The notes below the pieces were generated by a model, which saw only the letters and a list, made by a program, of their open reading frames with translations, was not told the DNA's origin and ran no database searches. Positions 56,423 to 64,000 of a stretch of 64,000 nt of DNA are shown piece by piece (the first letter of the stretch is position 1; each line of letters starts with the position of its first letter). The position numbers and the translations under genes are program-made. Origin of the DNA: Aeromonas dhakensis (GTDB lineage: Bacteria; Pseudomonadota; Gammaproteobacteria; Enterobacterales; Aeromonadaceae); the NCBI RefSeq assembly GCF_000820305.1, contig NZ_CDBH01000022.1, forward strand, positions 124,001 through 188,000, in the 5' to 3' direction.

Positions 56423-58540
56423 ATGAAACCGGTTGTGATCAAACGTGATGGATGTCGCGCACCATTCAATGCCCAGCTGATTGCCGAGGCGGTGGGCCGA
56501 GCGGCGGAGGCGGTCAATCAGGCCAGTCCGGCGCTGGCAGAGCGCATTGCCGCCGCCGTCAGCCAGGAGCTGGAAGGGCGGGGAGAAGTGGACATCCACG
56601 AGATCCAGAACCGGGTCGAGAACCACCTGATGGCCTCCGACGACAAGGCCATCGCCCGTGCCTACATCGAATACCGTCACGACCGGGATCAGGCTCGCGA
56701 GGCCCGCGGCCGGCTGGCCCAGGAGATCCGCGGCCTGGTTGAGCAGACCAACGCGGCCCTGCTCAACGAGAACGCCAACAAAGATTCCAAGGTGATCCCG
56801 ACCCAGCGCGACCTGCTGGCGGGCATCGTCGCCAAGCACTACGCCACCAGCCACATGCTGCCCCGCGACGTGGTGCAGGCTCACGAGAGCGGTGATCTGC
56901 ACTTCCACGACCTTGACTACTCCCCCTTCTTCCCCATGTTCAACTGCATGTTGATCGACCTGAAGGGGATGCTGACTCACGGCTTCAAGATGGGTAACGC
57001 GGAGATCGACACCCCCAAATCCATCAGCACCGCCACCGCGGTCACCGCCCAGATCATCGCCCAGGTGGCGAGCCACATCTATGGCGGCACCACCATCAAC
57101 CGCATCGACGAAGTGTTGGCTCCCTACGTGACCATCAGCTGGGAGAAGCATCGGGAAGTGGCGGTGGAGTGGGGCATCGGCGATGTGGATGCCTACGCCA
57201 TGGCCCGCACCGAGAAGGAGTGCTACGACGCCTTCCAGTCGCTGGAGTACGAGGTGAACACCCTGCACACCGCCAACGGTCAGACCCCGTTCGTCACCTT
57301 CGGCTTTGGCCTTGGCGACAGCTGGCAGTCACGCCTGATCCAGCGGGCGATCCTGAGCAACCGCATCGCCGGCCTTGGCAAGAACAAGAAGACCGCCGTG
57401 TTCCCGAAACTGGTGTTCGCCATCAAGGATGGCCTTAACCACAAACAGGGCGATCCCAACTACGACATCAAGCAGCTGGCGCTGGAGTGTGCCTCCAAGC
57501 GGATGTACCCGGACATCCTCAACTACGACCAGGTGGTCAAGGTGACCGGTTCCTTCAAGACCCCCATGGGCTGCCGCTCCTTCCTCGGTGCTTACGAGGA
57601 GCAGGGCGAGCTGGTCCACGAAGGGCGCAACAACTTAGGGGTCGTGAGCCTCAACCTGCCGCGCATCGCTCTCAAATCCCGCGATGAAGCGGACTTCTGG
57701 GACAAGCTGGACGCCGCCTTGCGGGTAGCCAAGACCGCACTGATGTACCGCATCAAGCGCCTGGACGGGGTCAAGGCCCGGGTCGCCCCCATCCTCTACA
57801 TGGAAGGGGCCTGCGGGGTGCGCCTGAAGGCGGACGACAATGTCAGCGAGATCTTCAAGCACGGTCGCGCCTCCATCTCCCTTGGCTACATCGGGGTACA
57901 CGAGACCATCAACGCCCTGTTTGGCGATCAGGTGCACCTGTTTGATAGTGCCGAACTGCAGCAGAAGGCCGTCGCCATCGTCGAGCGCCTCAAGGCCGCC
58001 ACCGACGAGTGGAAGGAGGAGACCGGCTACGGCTTCAGCCTCTACTCCACCCCGAGCGAGAACCTCTGCTCCCGCTTCTGCCGCATCGACGCCAAGGAGT
58101 TTGGCGTGGTGGCGGGGGTGACCGACAAGGGTTACTACACCAACAGCTTCCACCTCGATGTGGAGAAGCAGGTGAACCCGTACGACAAGCTGGACTTCGA
58201 GGCGCCCTATCCGCCCATCGCCAGCGGCGGCTTCATCTGCTACGGCGAGTACCCCAACATCCAGCACAACCTGGAAGCGCTGGAGAACGTCTGGGACTAC
58301 AGCTATGACAAGGTGCCCTACTACGGCACCAACACCCCCATCGACGAGTGCTACGAGTGCGGCTTCACCGGCGAGTTCGAGTGCACCTCCAAGGGCTTTA
58401 CCTGTCCGCGCTGCGGCAACCACGACCCGGCCAAGGTGTCGGTGACCCGCCGCGTCTGCGGCTACCTCGGCAGCCCGGATGCGCGCCCCTTCAACGCGGG
58501 CAAGCAGGAAGAGGTCAAGCGCCGGGTCAAACACATGTGA
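56423..58540 (+). CDS. nrdD: Anaerobic ribonucleoside-triphosphate reductase, large subunit
   Basis: 705 residues. It makes deoxyribonucleotides without oxygen by a glycyl radical. An N-terminal ATP-cone regulatory domain (KPVVIKRDGCRAPFNAQLI) is followed by the ten-stranded barrel. The C terminus has the four-cysteine zinc site (ECYECGF ... FTCPRCG) and the radical-bearing G680 in RRVCGYLGSPDARPFN. Length and residue number match E. coli NrdD. It is followed, after a 169-bp spacer with a repeat element, by its activase gene. Confidence 0.97.
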   Translation: MKPVVIKRDGCRAPFNAQLIAEAVGRAAEAVNQASPALAERIAAAVSQELEGRGEVDIHEIQNRVENHLMASDDKAIARAYIEYRHDRDQAREARGRLAQEIRGLVEQTNAALLNENANKDSKVIPTQRDLLAGIVAKHYATSHMLPRDVVQAHESGDLHFHDLDYSPFFPMFNCMLIDLKGMLTHGFKMGNAEIDTPKSISTATAVTAQIIAQVASHIYGGTTINRIDEVLAPYVTISWEKHREVAVEWGIGDVDAYAMARTEKECYDAFQSLEYEVNTLHTANGQTPFVTFGFGLGDSWQSRLIQRAILSNRIAGLGKNKKTAVFPKLVFAIKDGLNHKQGDPNYDIKQLALECASKRMYPDILNYDQVVKVTGSFKTPMGCRSFLGAYEEQGELVHEGRNNLGVVSLNLPRIALKSRDEADFWDKLDAALRVAKTALMYRIKRLDGVKARVAPILYMEGACGVRLKADDNVSEIFKHGRASISLGYIGVHETINALFGDQVHLFDSAELQQKAVAIVERLKAATDEWKEETGYGFSLYSTPSENLCSRFCRIDAKEFGVVAGVTDKGYYTNSFHLDVEKQVNPYDKLDFEAPYPPIASGGFICYGEYPNIQHNLEALENVWDYSYDKVPYYGTNTPIDECYECGFTGEFECTSKGFTCPRCGNHDPAKVSVTRRVCGYLGSPDARPFNAGKQEEVKRRVKHM

Positions 58541-58545
58541 GCCGA

Positions 58546-58666
58546 GCCCTCACCCCAGCCCTCTCCCAGAGGGAGAGGGAACCGGCCGAGGTGCTGTTTG
58601 TACTGCCTTGCTCCCTTCTCCCGCTCAGGTTGAAAAGAGTGGGAGAAGGGCTGGGGATGAGGGGGC
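58546..58666. repeat. Palindromic intergenic repeat between nrdD and nrdG
   Basis: The ends GCCCTCACCCCAGCCCTCTC (from 58546) and GGGAGAAGGGCTGGGGATGA (from 58641) are imperfect inverted repeats, so the whole unit of about 120 bp can fold on itself. Internal stems CCTCTCCC / GGGAGAGG (58560-58578) and CCCTTCTCCC / GGGAGAAGGG (58613-58650) add hairpins. Units of this CCCTCACCC...CTCTCCC type are a widespread class of small repeats in proteobacterial genomes. It has no coding capacity. Confidence 0.75.
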
Positions 58667-58709
58667 ATCCATCATCACCTGCCTGCCAAACCGTGAATCG
58701 AGAGACAAG

Positions 58710-59219
58710 ATGCACTACCACCAGTACTACCCGGTCGATGTGATCAACGGCCCAGGCACCCGTGCCACCCTGTTCGTCTCGGGCTGCGAACACCAGTGCC
58801 CCGGCTGCTACAACCAGAGCACCTGGCGGCTCGATGGCGGCAAGCCGTTCGATCAGGCGATGAGCGATCGCGTCATCGCGGATCTCAAGGATCCGCGCAT
58901 CAAGCGGCGTGGACTGTCGCTCTCCGGCGGCGATCCGCTTCACCCGGCCAACGTGCCCCACGTGCTGGCGCTGGTGAAACGGGTGCGCGCCGAGTGCCCC
59001 GGCAAGGACATCTGGTGCTGGACCGGCTATCTGCTTGGCGAGCTCAGCCCGACCCAGCGCGAGCTGGTTTGTTTACTGGACGTGCTGGTGGATGGCAAGT
59101 TCGAGCAGGGGCTGGCGGATCCCGGCCTGCTCTGGCGCGGCAGCAGCAATCAGCAGATCCACGACCTCAACGCCTGGCGGGAAGGAGGGGAACGGATCCC
59201 CTGTCTGGTTTGCAGTTGA
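58710..59219 (+). CDS. nrdG: Anaerobic ribonucleotide reductase activating protein
   Basis: 169 residues, a radical S-adenosylmethionine enzyme that installs the glycyl radical on NrdD. The cluster motif C26-EHQ-C30-PG-C33 is intact; SLSGGDPLHPANV is the SAM-binding GGD motif. The start at ATG 58710 gives the family N terminus (MHYHQYYPVDVINGPG); the frame runs open further upstream through the repeat element. Confidence 0.96.
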   Translation: MHYHQYYPVDVINGPGTRATLFVSGCEHQCPGCYNQSTWRLDGGKPFDQAMSDRVIADLKDPRIKRRGLSLSGGDPLHPANVPHVLALVKRVRAECPGKDIWCWTGYLLGELSPTQRELVCLLDVLVDGKFEQGLADPGLLWRGSSNQQIHDLNAWREGGERIPCLVCS

Positions 59220-59283
59220 GGCCAGGGATGTTTATGGTTAGCCCATTCCAATCCCTGTGACATCGTTGACGAGGAAATCCGAG

Positions 59284-59454
59284 ATGAACAATCTGCTCAA
59301 GATCCTGCTGGCCATCTTCCTGCCGCCGGTCTGCGCCTTTATCCAGGTGGGCTTCAGCCTGCATTTTCTGATCAACATAGTGCTGACCCTGCTCGGCGGT
59401 CTGCCCGGCATGGTGCACGCCCTCTGGCTGGTGGTCAGTGACAAGCGCGGCTGA
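59284..59454 (+). CDS. Small YqaE/Pmp3-family membrane protein
   Basis: 56 residues with two hydrophobic helices. LLKILLAIFLPPVCAFIQVG and FLINIVLTLLGGLPGMVHALWLVV match the YqaE/Pmp3 family of small hydrophobic stress-linked proteins. The ATG at 59284 is preferred to the earlier in-frame codon at 59257. Function in membrane potential or stress is only suggested for relatives. Confidence 0.85.
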   Translation: MNNLLKILLAIFLPPVCAFIQVGFSLHFLINIVLTLLGGLPGMVHALWLVVSDKRG

Positions 59455-59471
59455 CGTTGAGCCTCTTTGCT

Positions 59472-59500
59472 AAAAGCCAACCCGATGGGGTTGGCTTTTT
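59472..59500 (+). terminator. Terminator after the YqaE-like gene
   Basis: Stem AAAAGCCAACCC / GGGTTGGCTTTT with a GATG loop and a T-run. Confidence 0.85.
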
Positions 59501-59598
59501 TTATGCTGCTCAAACGGGTTCCGATTGTTACAGTAATGGGCCGGCAACCCTGCCGGGGAGGGGTGACCCCTCTGATCTGACTCAACAAGGAGTGTTGA

Positions 59599-59991
59599 AT
59601 GGGTTTGAAGGTCTTGCTGCTGGGCACTGTGCTCGGCCTGCTGGGGGGCTGTGCCAGCCCCAGTCCCACCGTGAAACTGAACCAGCCGCCGCTGGAGGTG
59701 ACCATGGCGGAGCTTGGCAAATACTGGGTGCAGGATGGCGAAGTGCCCCCGTTTGAACCGGTGGGCGGCGCGCCAGCCAAGCGGCCCGTCAAGGGCTATG
59801 TGGAGATCCGTTATCTCATCGACTCCAATGGCAATCTGTTCAGCCCAGAGATCCTGGCCTCGGAGCCGCCCGGCGTGCTGGATCTGATCGCCCTGTCGGG
59901 GCTGGCCAAAACCCGCTATCGAGTGTCGGAGCAGAACCCGCAGGCCATTCCGGTGCGAGTGGTGGGTCGCTACGAGATTGAAGTGGAGTAA
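59599..59991 (+). CDS. Lipoprotein with a TonB C-terminal-like domain
   Basis: 130 residues. The lipobox is LGLLGGC (cysteine about residue 18). The mature part has the pattern of a TonB C-terminal domain: GYVEIRYLIDSNGNLFSPEILASEPPGVLDLIALSGLAKTRYR (residue block about 66-108). It lacks the membrane anchor and proline arm of true TonB, so it is not an energy transducer; function unknown. AAGGAG lies upstream of the ATG. Confidence 0.82.
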   Translation: MGLKVLLLGTVLGLLGGCASPSPTVKLNQPPLEVTMAELGKYWVQDGEVPPFEPVGGAPAKRPVKGYVEIRYLIDSNGNLFSPEILASEPPGVLDLIALSGLAKTRYRVSEQNPQAIPVRVVGRYEIEVE

Positions 59992-60022
59992 ACAACAACC
60001 CCGGCCTGGCCGGGGTTGTTGT
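59991..60022. terminator. Bidirectional terminator between the TonB-domain lipoprotein and mliC
   Basis: A 15-bp stem AACAACAACCCCGGCC / GGCCGGGGTTGTTGTT with a 2-nt loop, between convergent genes. Confidence 0.85.
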
Positions 60023-60382
60023 TTACTGCTGTTTACAGTCGTTGTAGACGCTCTGCCACTCGCCGTCCTTGTCGCGCATCTCGACAAAGCCCTCATCTCC
60101 CTTGTTCCACCAGACGGCCTCGTGATCGTCGGTGTAGCGGGCGCCGGAGGCAGAGACGCTCTGCGGCAGGGTGTAGTCCTTGCCGTCCGGCAGTGCCAGC
60201 TTGACGAAGTTCAGGCTCTGATCGGAGAGGGCGAAGTAGCGCACCTGTACCCGTTGGCCCTGTTCGCACAGATAGGTGACGGGGTCGCCGCCGGTCACGC
60301 TCAGGGGGTCGGCGCCGCGTTCGCAGCCGCTCAGCAGGGTCAGGGTCGTGATGCCCAGCAGCAGAAGGTTGGCGTGCTTCAT
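60023..60382 (-). CDS. mliC: Membrane-bound C-type lysozyme inhibitor MliC
   Basis: 119 residues. The lipobox LTLLSGC places the mature lipoprotein at the membrane. VTYLCEQGQRVQVRYF and SASGARYTDDHEAVWWNKGDEGFVE are the two conserved MliC/PliC blocks, the second with the SGxxY loop that enters the active site of c-type lysozyme. It protects peptidoglycan from host lysozyme. It is a single-gene unit. Confidence 0.9.
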   Translation of the reverse strand: MKHANLLLLGITTLTLLSGCERGADPLSVTGGDPVTYLCEQGQRVQVRYFALSDQSLNFVKLALPDGKDYTLPQSVSASGARYTDDHEAVWWNKGDEGFVEMRDKDGEWQSVYNDCKQQ

Positions 60383-60509
60383 GTTGATTCTCCATCGGTG
60401 TCATCCGGGCGTGATCCTAACAGCTTGCCCAAGGGGGGCAATGCCGCTCGACCCGACTTGCGTCGATATGCGTCCATGGGCGTCAAAAGAAGCACTAATG
60501 AGTATGGGC

Positions 60510-61271
60510 TCAATGCAGGCCGAGTCTGGCCTCGAAGGCGCGCACCAGCGCCTCGTAGGTGCCGTTGTTCCTGATCTTCTGCAGCCCCTCTTCGAAGCGA
60601 CTGGCCATCTCCTCACCCCGGGGGTGGGCGCGGGAGAAGGCGAGCCAGAAACCGTCGGTGGAGATCTTGCCCACCTTGACCACCTTCCCGCTCAGCTGTT
60701 TCTGCTGGATCTTGAGGTAGCCCGGCATCTCGTTCATCAGGATGTAGTCGACCCGGCCACGCACCAGCATCTCGATGATCTGGGTGTCTGACTTGGCCTG
60801 AAAGCGGGTGATCCTGGGGTTTTCCATGAAATCGGTGGGGTAGGTGTAGCCGAGAGTGATGCCCACCGTCTTCTGTTCCAGCGAGGTGAGTTTGAGATCC
60901 CGGCGCGGTTCGCTGGCCAGGGCGAAGATGGCGAGATCCTCCTCGAACATGGGGGTTTCGTGCCAGAAGTACTGGTAACGGTTCTCCTCGGTAATGGTGG
61001 CATCGAAGCAGCCGAGCACCTTGTCGCTGCGCGCCTCGTACATGCAGCGGGCGAAGGGGATGGTACGAAACTCCACCTCGACCCCCTCGGCGGCAAAGGC
61101 CGCCTTCACCAGCTCGGGCGCCAGCCCCTGCGGCTGGCCGCTCTCTTTGTCGAGAACGCAGTAGGGGGCCCAGTCATCTTCCGCGGCGATCAGCACAGAC
61201 TCGGCCCGGGCGCTTCCCACCATCAGCAGAAGACAGATAACCAGCCAGTGAATGTGGGTTGCGTGTGTCAT
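60510..61271 (-). CDS. Periplasmic solute-binding protein, family 3
   Basis: 253 residues with a signal peptide ending GSARA (about residue 22). ESVLIAAEDDWAPYCVLDKESGQPQGLAPELVKAAF and the later DKVLGCFDATITEENRYQYFWH are typical of SBP_bac_3 proteins. GGGAGAG lies just upstream of the ATG 61271; the frame is open 40 codons further. No transporter partner gene adjoins it. It could bind an amino acid or act as an orphan sensor component. Confidence 0.87.
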   Translation of the reverse strand: MTHATHIHWLVICLLLMVGSARAESVLIAAEDDWAPYCVLDKESGQPQGLAPELVKAAFAAEGVEVEFRTIPFARCMYEARSDKVLGCFDATITEENRYQYFWHETPMFEEDLAIFALASEPRRDLKLTSLEQKTVGITLGYTYPTDFMENPRITRFQAKSDTQIIEMLVRGRVDYILMNEMPGYLKIQQKQLSGKVVKVGKISTDGFWLAFSRAHPRGEEMASRFEEGLQKIRNNGTYEALVRAFEARLGLH

Positions 61272-61347
61272 GGTCTCTCTCCCGTTGCCAACTGCCCTAG
61301 CAAGCATAGTTGCTGGGGCTGGCCACAGGCGCTGCCAGATACAGGGC

Positions 61348-61378
61348 AAAAAAACGCCCCGGTAGGCATAGCGGGGCG
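61348..61378 (-). terminator. Terminator of the marR-hlyD-FUSC operon
   Basis: Stem CGCCCCG / CGGGGCG with a 10-nt loop; on the minus strand seven T residues follow. Confidence 0.8.
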
Positions 61379-61412
61379 AAAGGCAGCACATCCTTGAGCT
61401 AACAACAGGGGG

Positions 61413-62450
61413 TCAATAACCGAACCGGGTGGCCTCGAAACGGTTAAGCAGTCGGTGGATGAGGTAACAGGCCAGCAGGGTGGCGACGATGGCAAACAGG
61501 ATGCTGCTGACCCGGTAGAGGGCACTGAACACCAGATCGTTGCCGGGCGTCAGGTACTGGCCGAACAGGATGCCGAGGGTGGTGAGGGCGCCGAAGCCGA
61601 CCCCGGAACCGCTCGCCTCCTTCACGTGGGCATGACTGAACAGCATGGCGCCGAGCCAGAGCAGGGGGGCGACCAGGATCAGCAGTCCGGACCAGTCGTA
61701 GAGCACCAGCTGGCCGACCAGGCCGAAGCTCACCCCGAGCAGGGTGCCCATGGCCCGCTTGCGGGCATAGCTCAGGGCGCCGTCCCAGTGCATGGGGAAG
61801 AGCACCAGTAGGGTCGTGGCCTGGGCCGACATGGAGTCCCGCAGATCGAAGAGCTGGAACACCATGAAGGAGAGGGTGGCGATGCTGGCGCCAAGCAGCG
61901 CCTCGTGCCGCATCCGGTGCGGTGCCTTGGGAGAGGGGGCCGGCTTGGGGCGCTCCTCCACGTCGGGGATGAGCGCCGTCATCAGGTAGGCGATGAGCAC
62001 CGACAGCACGCTGGCCCACAGGTTGCTGAAGATGAGGTCGTTGAGATCGGTCTGCGGGTAGCTGGCAAAGTGCAGCATGATGCTGAGACTCAGCACCCCG
62101 TTGGCACCGAACAGAAACAGGCTGCCCCGCGACATGGCGGCGAAACGGTAGAGAAACAGCAGGAAGGCGATGGGGATCATCAGGCCGGGATGGCCGCCAA
62201 ACAGCCCCCCCAGCAGCCCCACTTCCAGCCCGCAGACCACGGCGGCGGCGATCAACTGGCGGGCGGCATGACCGTTCATCACCGGCACCATGCCCAGCAG
62301 CAGCACAGGTGTCACCGTGTAGAAGACGCCGTAGTTCCAGCCGAACAGCTTGCAGAGCAGAAAGCCGCTGGTGCTGCCAAAGGCGATGCGCAGGCATTGG
62401 CGCAGTTCATTGGCGGTGAGGGGTCTGTGCCACAGGTTCATTGCCGTCAC
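61413..62450 (-). CDS. FUSC-family efflux protein (DUF2955-like)
   Basis: 345 residues with about ten membrane helices in two similar halves, each with an arginine/tyrosine-rich loop (CLRIAFGSTSGFLLCKLFGWNYG at the start, MSAQATTLLVLFPMHWDGALSYARKRAMGTLLGVSFG in the second half). The pattern is that of the fusaric-acid/aromatic-acid exporter family that pairs with an HlyD-type adaptor. It begins two bases after the hlyD stop. An alternative start is three codons in. No outer-membrane channel gene is present. Confidence 0.88.
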   Translation of the reverse strand: MTAMNLWHRPLTANELRQCLRIAFGSTSGFLLCKLFGWNYGVFYTVTPVLLLGMVPVMNGHAARQLIAAAVVCGLEVGLLGGLFGGHPGLMIPIAFLLFLYRFAAMSRGSLFLFGANGVLSLSIMLHFASYPQTDLNDLIFSNLWASVLSVLIAYLMTALIPDVEERPKPAPSPKAPHRMRHEALLGASIATLSFMVFQLFDLRDSMSAQATTLLVLFPMHWDGALSYARKRAMGTLLGVSFGLVGQLVLYDWSGLLILVAPLLWLGAMLFSHAHVKEASGSGVGFGALTTLGILFGQYLTPGNDLVFSALYRVSSILFAIVATLLACYLIHRLLNRFEATRFGY

Positions 62451-62451
62451 C

Positions 62452-63507
62452 TCAGTAGATGTAGTGCAGCAGGCTGAGCAGGCGGATCTGGGCGCGGGCC
62501 AGCAGCCCGGTCAGGGCGTTGTCGGGCAGCAGCTGCACGGTGGCACGGGCACCGGCCGGCAGATGGGCGGGCAGCTGTTCCAGCGCCAGATGCAGGCGCA
62601 GACGCTGGGCGTCGCGCACCCAGCGATCCGACTCGGTGGGGCTGGCCAGCTGGCCGTTGGCATCGAACTGACCGGCGCTGACCCCGGCATCCAGGCTGGT
62701 GACCCGGGCGGGATAGAGGCGGCCCGGCTCGCCGTCGAAGGCGACCAGGGCCAGGCTGTCCTGATCTACGTGGCGCAGGCTCTTCTCGCGAAAATCGGCG
62801 ATCACGTCCACTTGCTCGGAGACCAGCGCCAGCAGCGGGGCGCCCGCCGCGGCGAAGCTGCCCGGCTTGAGCTGCAGGTTGGTGATGATGCCGTCCTGGC
62901 TGGCGTGGACCCGACTGTAGGCGAGGTTGAGCTCGGCCTGGGCGAGGCGGTTGCGGGCCTGGCGCAGTAGCAGGTTGTCGTCGCCGGGCAGGCCGCGGTT
63001 GACCCTGGCCTGGGTCATGCGGGCCTTGCTGGCCAGCAGGTTGGCCTGGGCGGTGCGAAATGCGCTGTCGGCGTCATCTTTCTGCTGCTCGGAGACCATG
63101 TGGCGGCGATAGAGGGCGTCGATACGCTCCGCTTCCCGCAACTTGAGGGCGGCCTGGGTTTGCAACGAGCTGAAATCGGCGCTGGCGGCGTTGAGGGTGG
63201 CATCGAGCTGGCGATTCTGCTGTTCGGCCTGGGCCAGGGCGAGGCGAGCCTGCTCTACCGCCAGCTCGAAGGGGGCCGGGTCGAGGGCAAACAGCAGATC
63301 CCCCTGCTTGACGTGCTGGTTGTTGGCGACAGCCACCTCCATCACCTTGCCGCTGACCTGGGGCGCCATCTTGGTGACGACGCGGGTCGCCATGGCCTGC
63401 GGGGTGAGCGGCATCTTGAGGTCGGCCAGCAGGAAATAGGCAAAGACCAGCACGAAGGCGCCCATGGCCCATTTGATCCAGCGTTGGAATTGTTGATCCG
63501 GGGTCAT
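62452..63507 (-). CDS. HlyD-family efflux adaptor (membrane-fusion protein)
   Basis: 351 residues. One N-terminal membrane helix (about 15-33), lipoyl-type half motifs around VSGKVMEVAVANNQHVKQGDLLFAL and SQDGIITNLQLKPGSF, an alpha-hairpin between them (about 85-190) and a beta-barrel. It bridges the FUSC pump to an outer-membrane channel. The start codon lies one base after the marR stop, so translation is coupled. ATG 63507 is preferred to the upstream in-frame GTG. Confidence 0.92.
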   Translation of the reverse strand: MTPDQQFQRWIKWAMGAFVLVFAYFLLADLKMPLTPQAMATRVVTKMAPQVSGKVMEVAVANNQHVKQGDLLFALDPAPFELAVEQARLALAQAEQQNRQLDATLNAASADFSSLQTQAALKLREAERIDALYRRHMVSEQQKDDADSAFRTAQANLLASKARMTQARVNRGLPGDDNLLLRQARNRLAQAELNLAYSRVHASQDGIITNLQLKPGSFAAAGAPLLALVSEQVDVIADFREKSLRHVDQDSLALVAFDGEPGRLYPARVTSLDAGVSAGQFDANGQLASPTESDRWVRDAQRLRLHLALEQLPAHLPAGARATVQLLPDNALTGLLARAQIRLLSLLHYIY

Positions 63508-63508
63508 C

Positions 63509-63982
63509 TCATTCTCTCTCTTCACTCTGTGCACCTATCTTGCCGAGGGCATTGGCACAGATGCGGTGCACGATATCTTCAAACTGTTCCAGCTCCCGCT
63601 GGCTGATGCCGGCGAGCAGCTCCCGGCGTATCTCCATGATGCGATCTTCAATCTGGTCGAGCAGCGCCTTGCCGGCCGGGGTCAGGGTGACAATGCGGGC
63701 CCGCTTGTCCTGGCTGCAGCAGTGGCGTTCTACCAGCCCCTGCTCCTCCAGCTGGCCCAGGGTGCGCATCAGGGAGGGAAGTTCGATCTCCAGCGCCTCG
63801 GACAGGGTCTTCTGGCTGAGGTGGCCGCCGAGCCGGCTCAACTTCCACAGCGCCGTCCAGCGGGGATGAGTCAGGCCGAGGGGGGCCAGCTCGAGATCGG
63901 CCACGGTGCGCCACAGCCGATGCAGCCGGCCGACCCGCTCGGCGAGGGAGAGCTCGCGCAGCATTTCCAGATCCTTCATCAT
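63509..63982 (-). CDS. MarR/SlyA-family transcriptional regulator
   Basis: 157 residues. The winged helix-turn-helix is at about 50-115 (LTHPRWTALWKLSRLGGHLSQKTLSEALEIELPSLMRTLGQLEEQGLVER), including the wing SQDKRARIVTLTPAG. It heads an operon with an HlyD adaptor and a FUSC pump, as expected for a regulator released by the aromatic substrates of the pump. AAGGAG lies six bases before the first of two tandem ATG codons. The resemblance to the slyA-linked ydhJK cluster of E. coli is noted, but it is here in one direction. Confidence 0.92.
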   Translation of the reverse strand: MMKDLEMLRELSLAERVGRLHRLWRTVADLELAPLGLTHPRWTALWKLSRLGGHLSQKTLSEALEIELPSLMRTLGQLEEQGLVERHCCSQDKRARIVTLTPAGKALLDQIEDRIMEIRRELLAGISQRELEQFEDIVHRICANALGKIGAQSEERE

Positions 63983-64000
63983 GAGATTCTCCTTTTACTT

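Noticed and set aside
58541-58709. An upstream extension of nrdG through the spacer
   Set aside because: The open frame there lies within the palindromic repeat; the conserved NrdG N terminus begins at 58710.

Overview
The window reads as a contiguous piece of chromosome from an Aeromonas-like gammaproteobacterium. The evidence is the high GC content, the linkage mrcA / pilMNOPQ / aroK-aroB-damX-dam, a smc-zipA-ligA cluster, an OxyR with its two cysteines at exactly positions 199 and 208, and a PliI-type lysozyme inhibitor, a family first described from Aeromonas hydrophila. The species cannot be fixed from the sequence alone. Almost all of the window is housekeeping or stable accessory DNA. 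I see no rRNA, tRNA, CRISPR array, prophage, toxin-antitoxin module or defence island.

Layout. 1-9.7 kb: the 5' part of a large MscM-type mechanosensitive channel (cut by the window edge), a MATE transporter, an M23 peptidase, a coiled-coil protein of unknown role, a membrane protein, a LysR regulator divergent from a secreted metallo-beta-lactamase-fold protein that lacks the metal-binding motif, and a DsbA-like oxidoreductase. 9.9-12.6 kb: a chemoreceptor and OxyR. 12.7-24.8 kb: penicillin-binding protein 1A divergent from the type IV pilus assembly operon pilMNOPQ, followed by aroK, aroB, damX and dam. 24.8-25.7 kb: a gene-poor stretch of less GC-rich DNA holding a decayed IS3-type transposase fragment. 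25.7-37.3 kb: PliI, an M13 peptidase, tilS, a diguanylate cyclase, a cation/proton antiporter, a patatin-like lipase, an alpha/beta hydrolase with a TetR regulator, a NarL-type response regulator followed by a broken copy of its own 3' end, and a glutathione-transferase-like protein. 37.4-42.9 kb: periplasmic alpha-amylase MalS and a four-gene GtrA/GtrB-type glycan-modification operon. 43.2-48.2 kb: a solute-binding protein, L,D-transpeptidase, MepK-like peptidase, a small lipoprotein, a TRIC-family protein and CysZ. 48.3-54.9 kb: smc, zipA, ligA. 55-59.5 kb: a solute-binding protein and the anaerobic ribonucleotide reductase genes nrdD and nrdG. 59.6-64 kb: a TonB-domain lipoprotein, MliC, another solute-binding protein and a marR-hlyD-FUSC efflux operon.

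How the genes connect. Cell-envelope work dominates: peptidoglycan synthesis (MrcA), crosslinking (LdtD), hydrolysis (M23, MepK), septum formation (ZipA, DamX), pilus assembly through the wall (PilM-Q), and two lysozyme inhibitors of different classes (PliI, MliC). The strongest regulatory signal lies upstream of nrdD. A pair of NrdR-box-like operators with centres 31 bp apart is followed by a roughly 140-nt leader that can fold into a closed multi-helix domain with competing pairings and a terminator-like hairpin just before the start codon. This leader is my best candidate for something undescribed. Other unusual points are a degenerate 113-bp tandem copy of a response-regulator 3' end, a palindromic mobile-type repeat lodged between nrdD and nrdG, and the transposase scar directly after dam.
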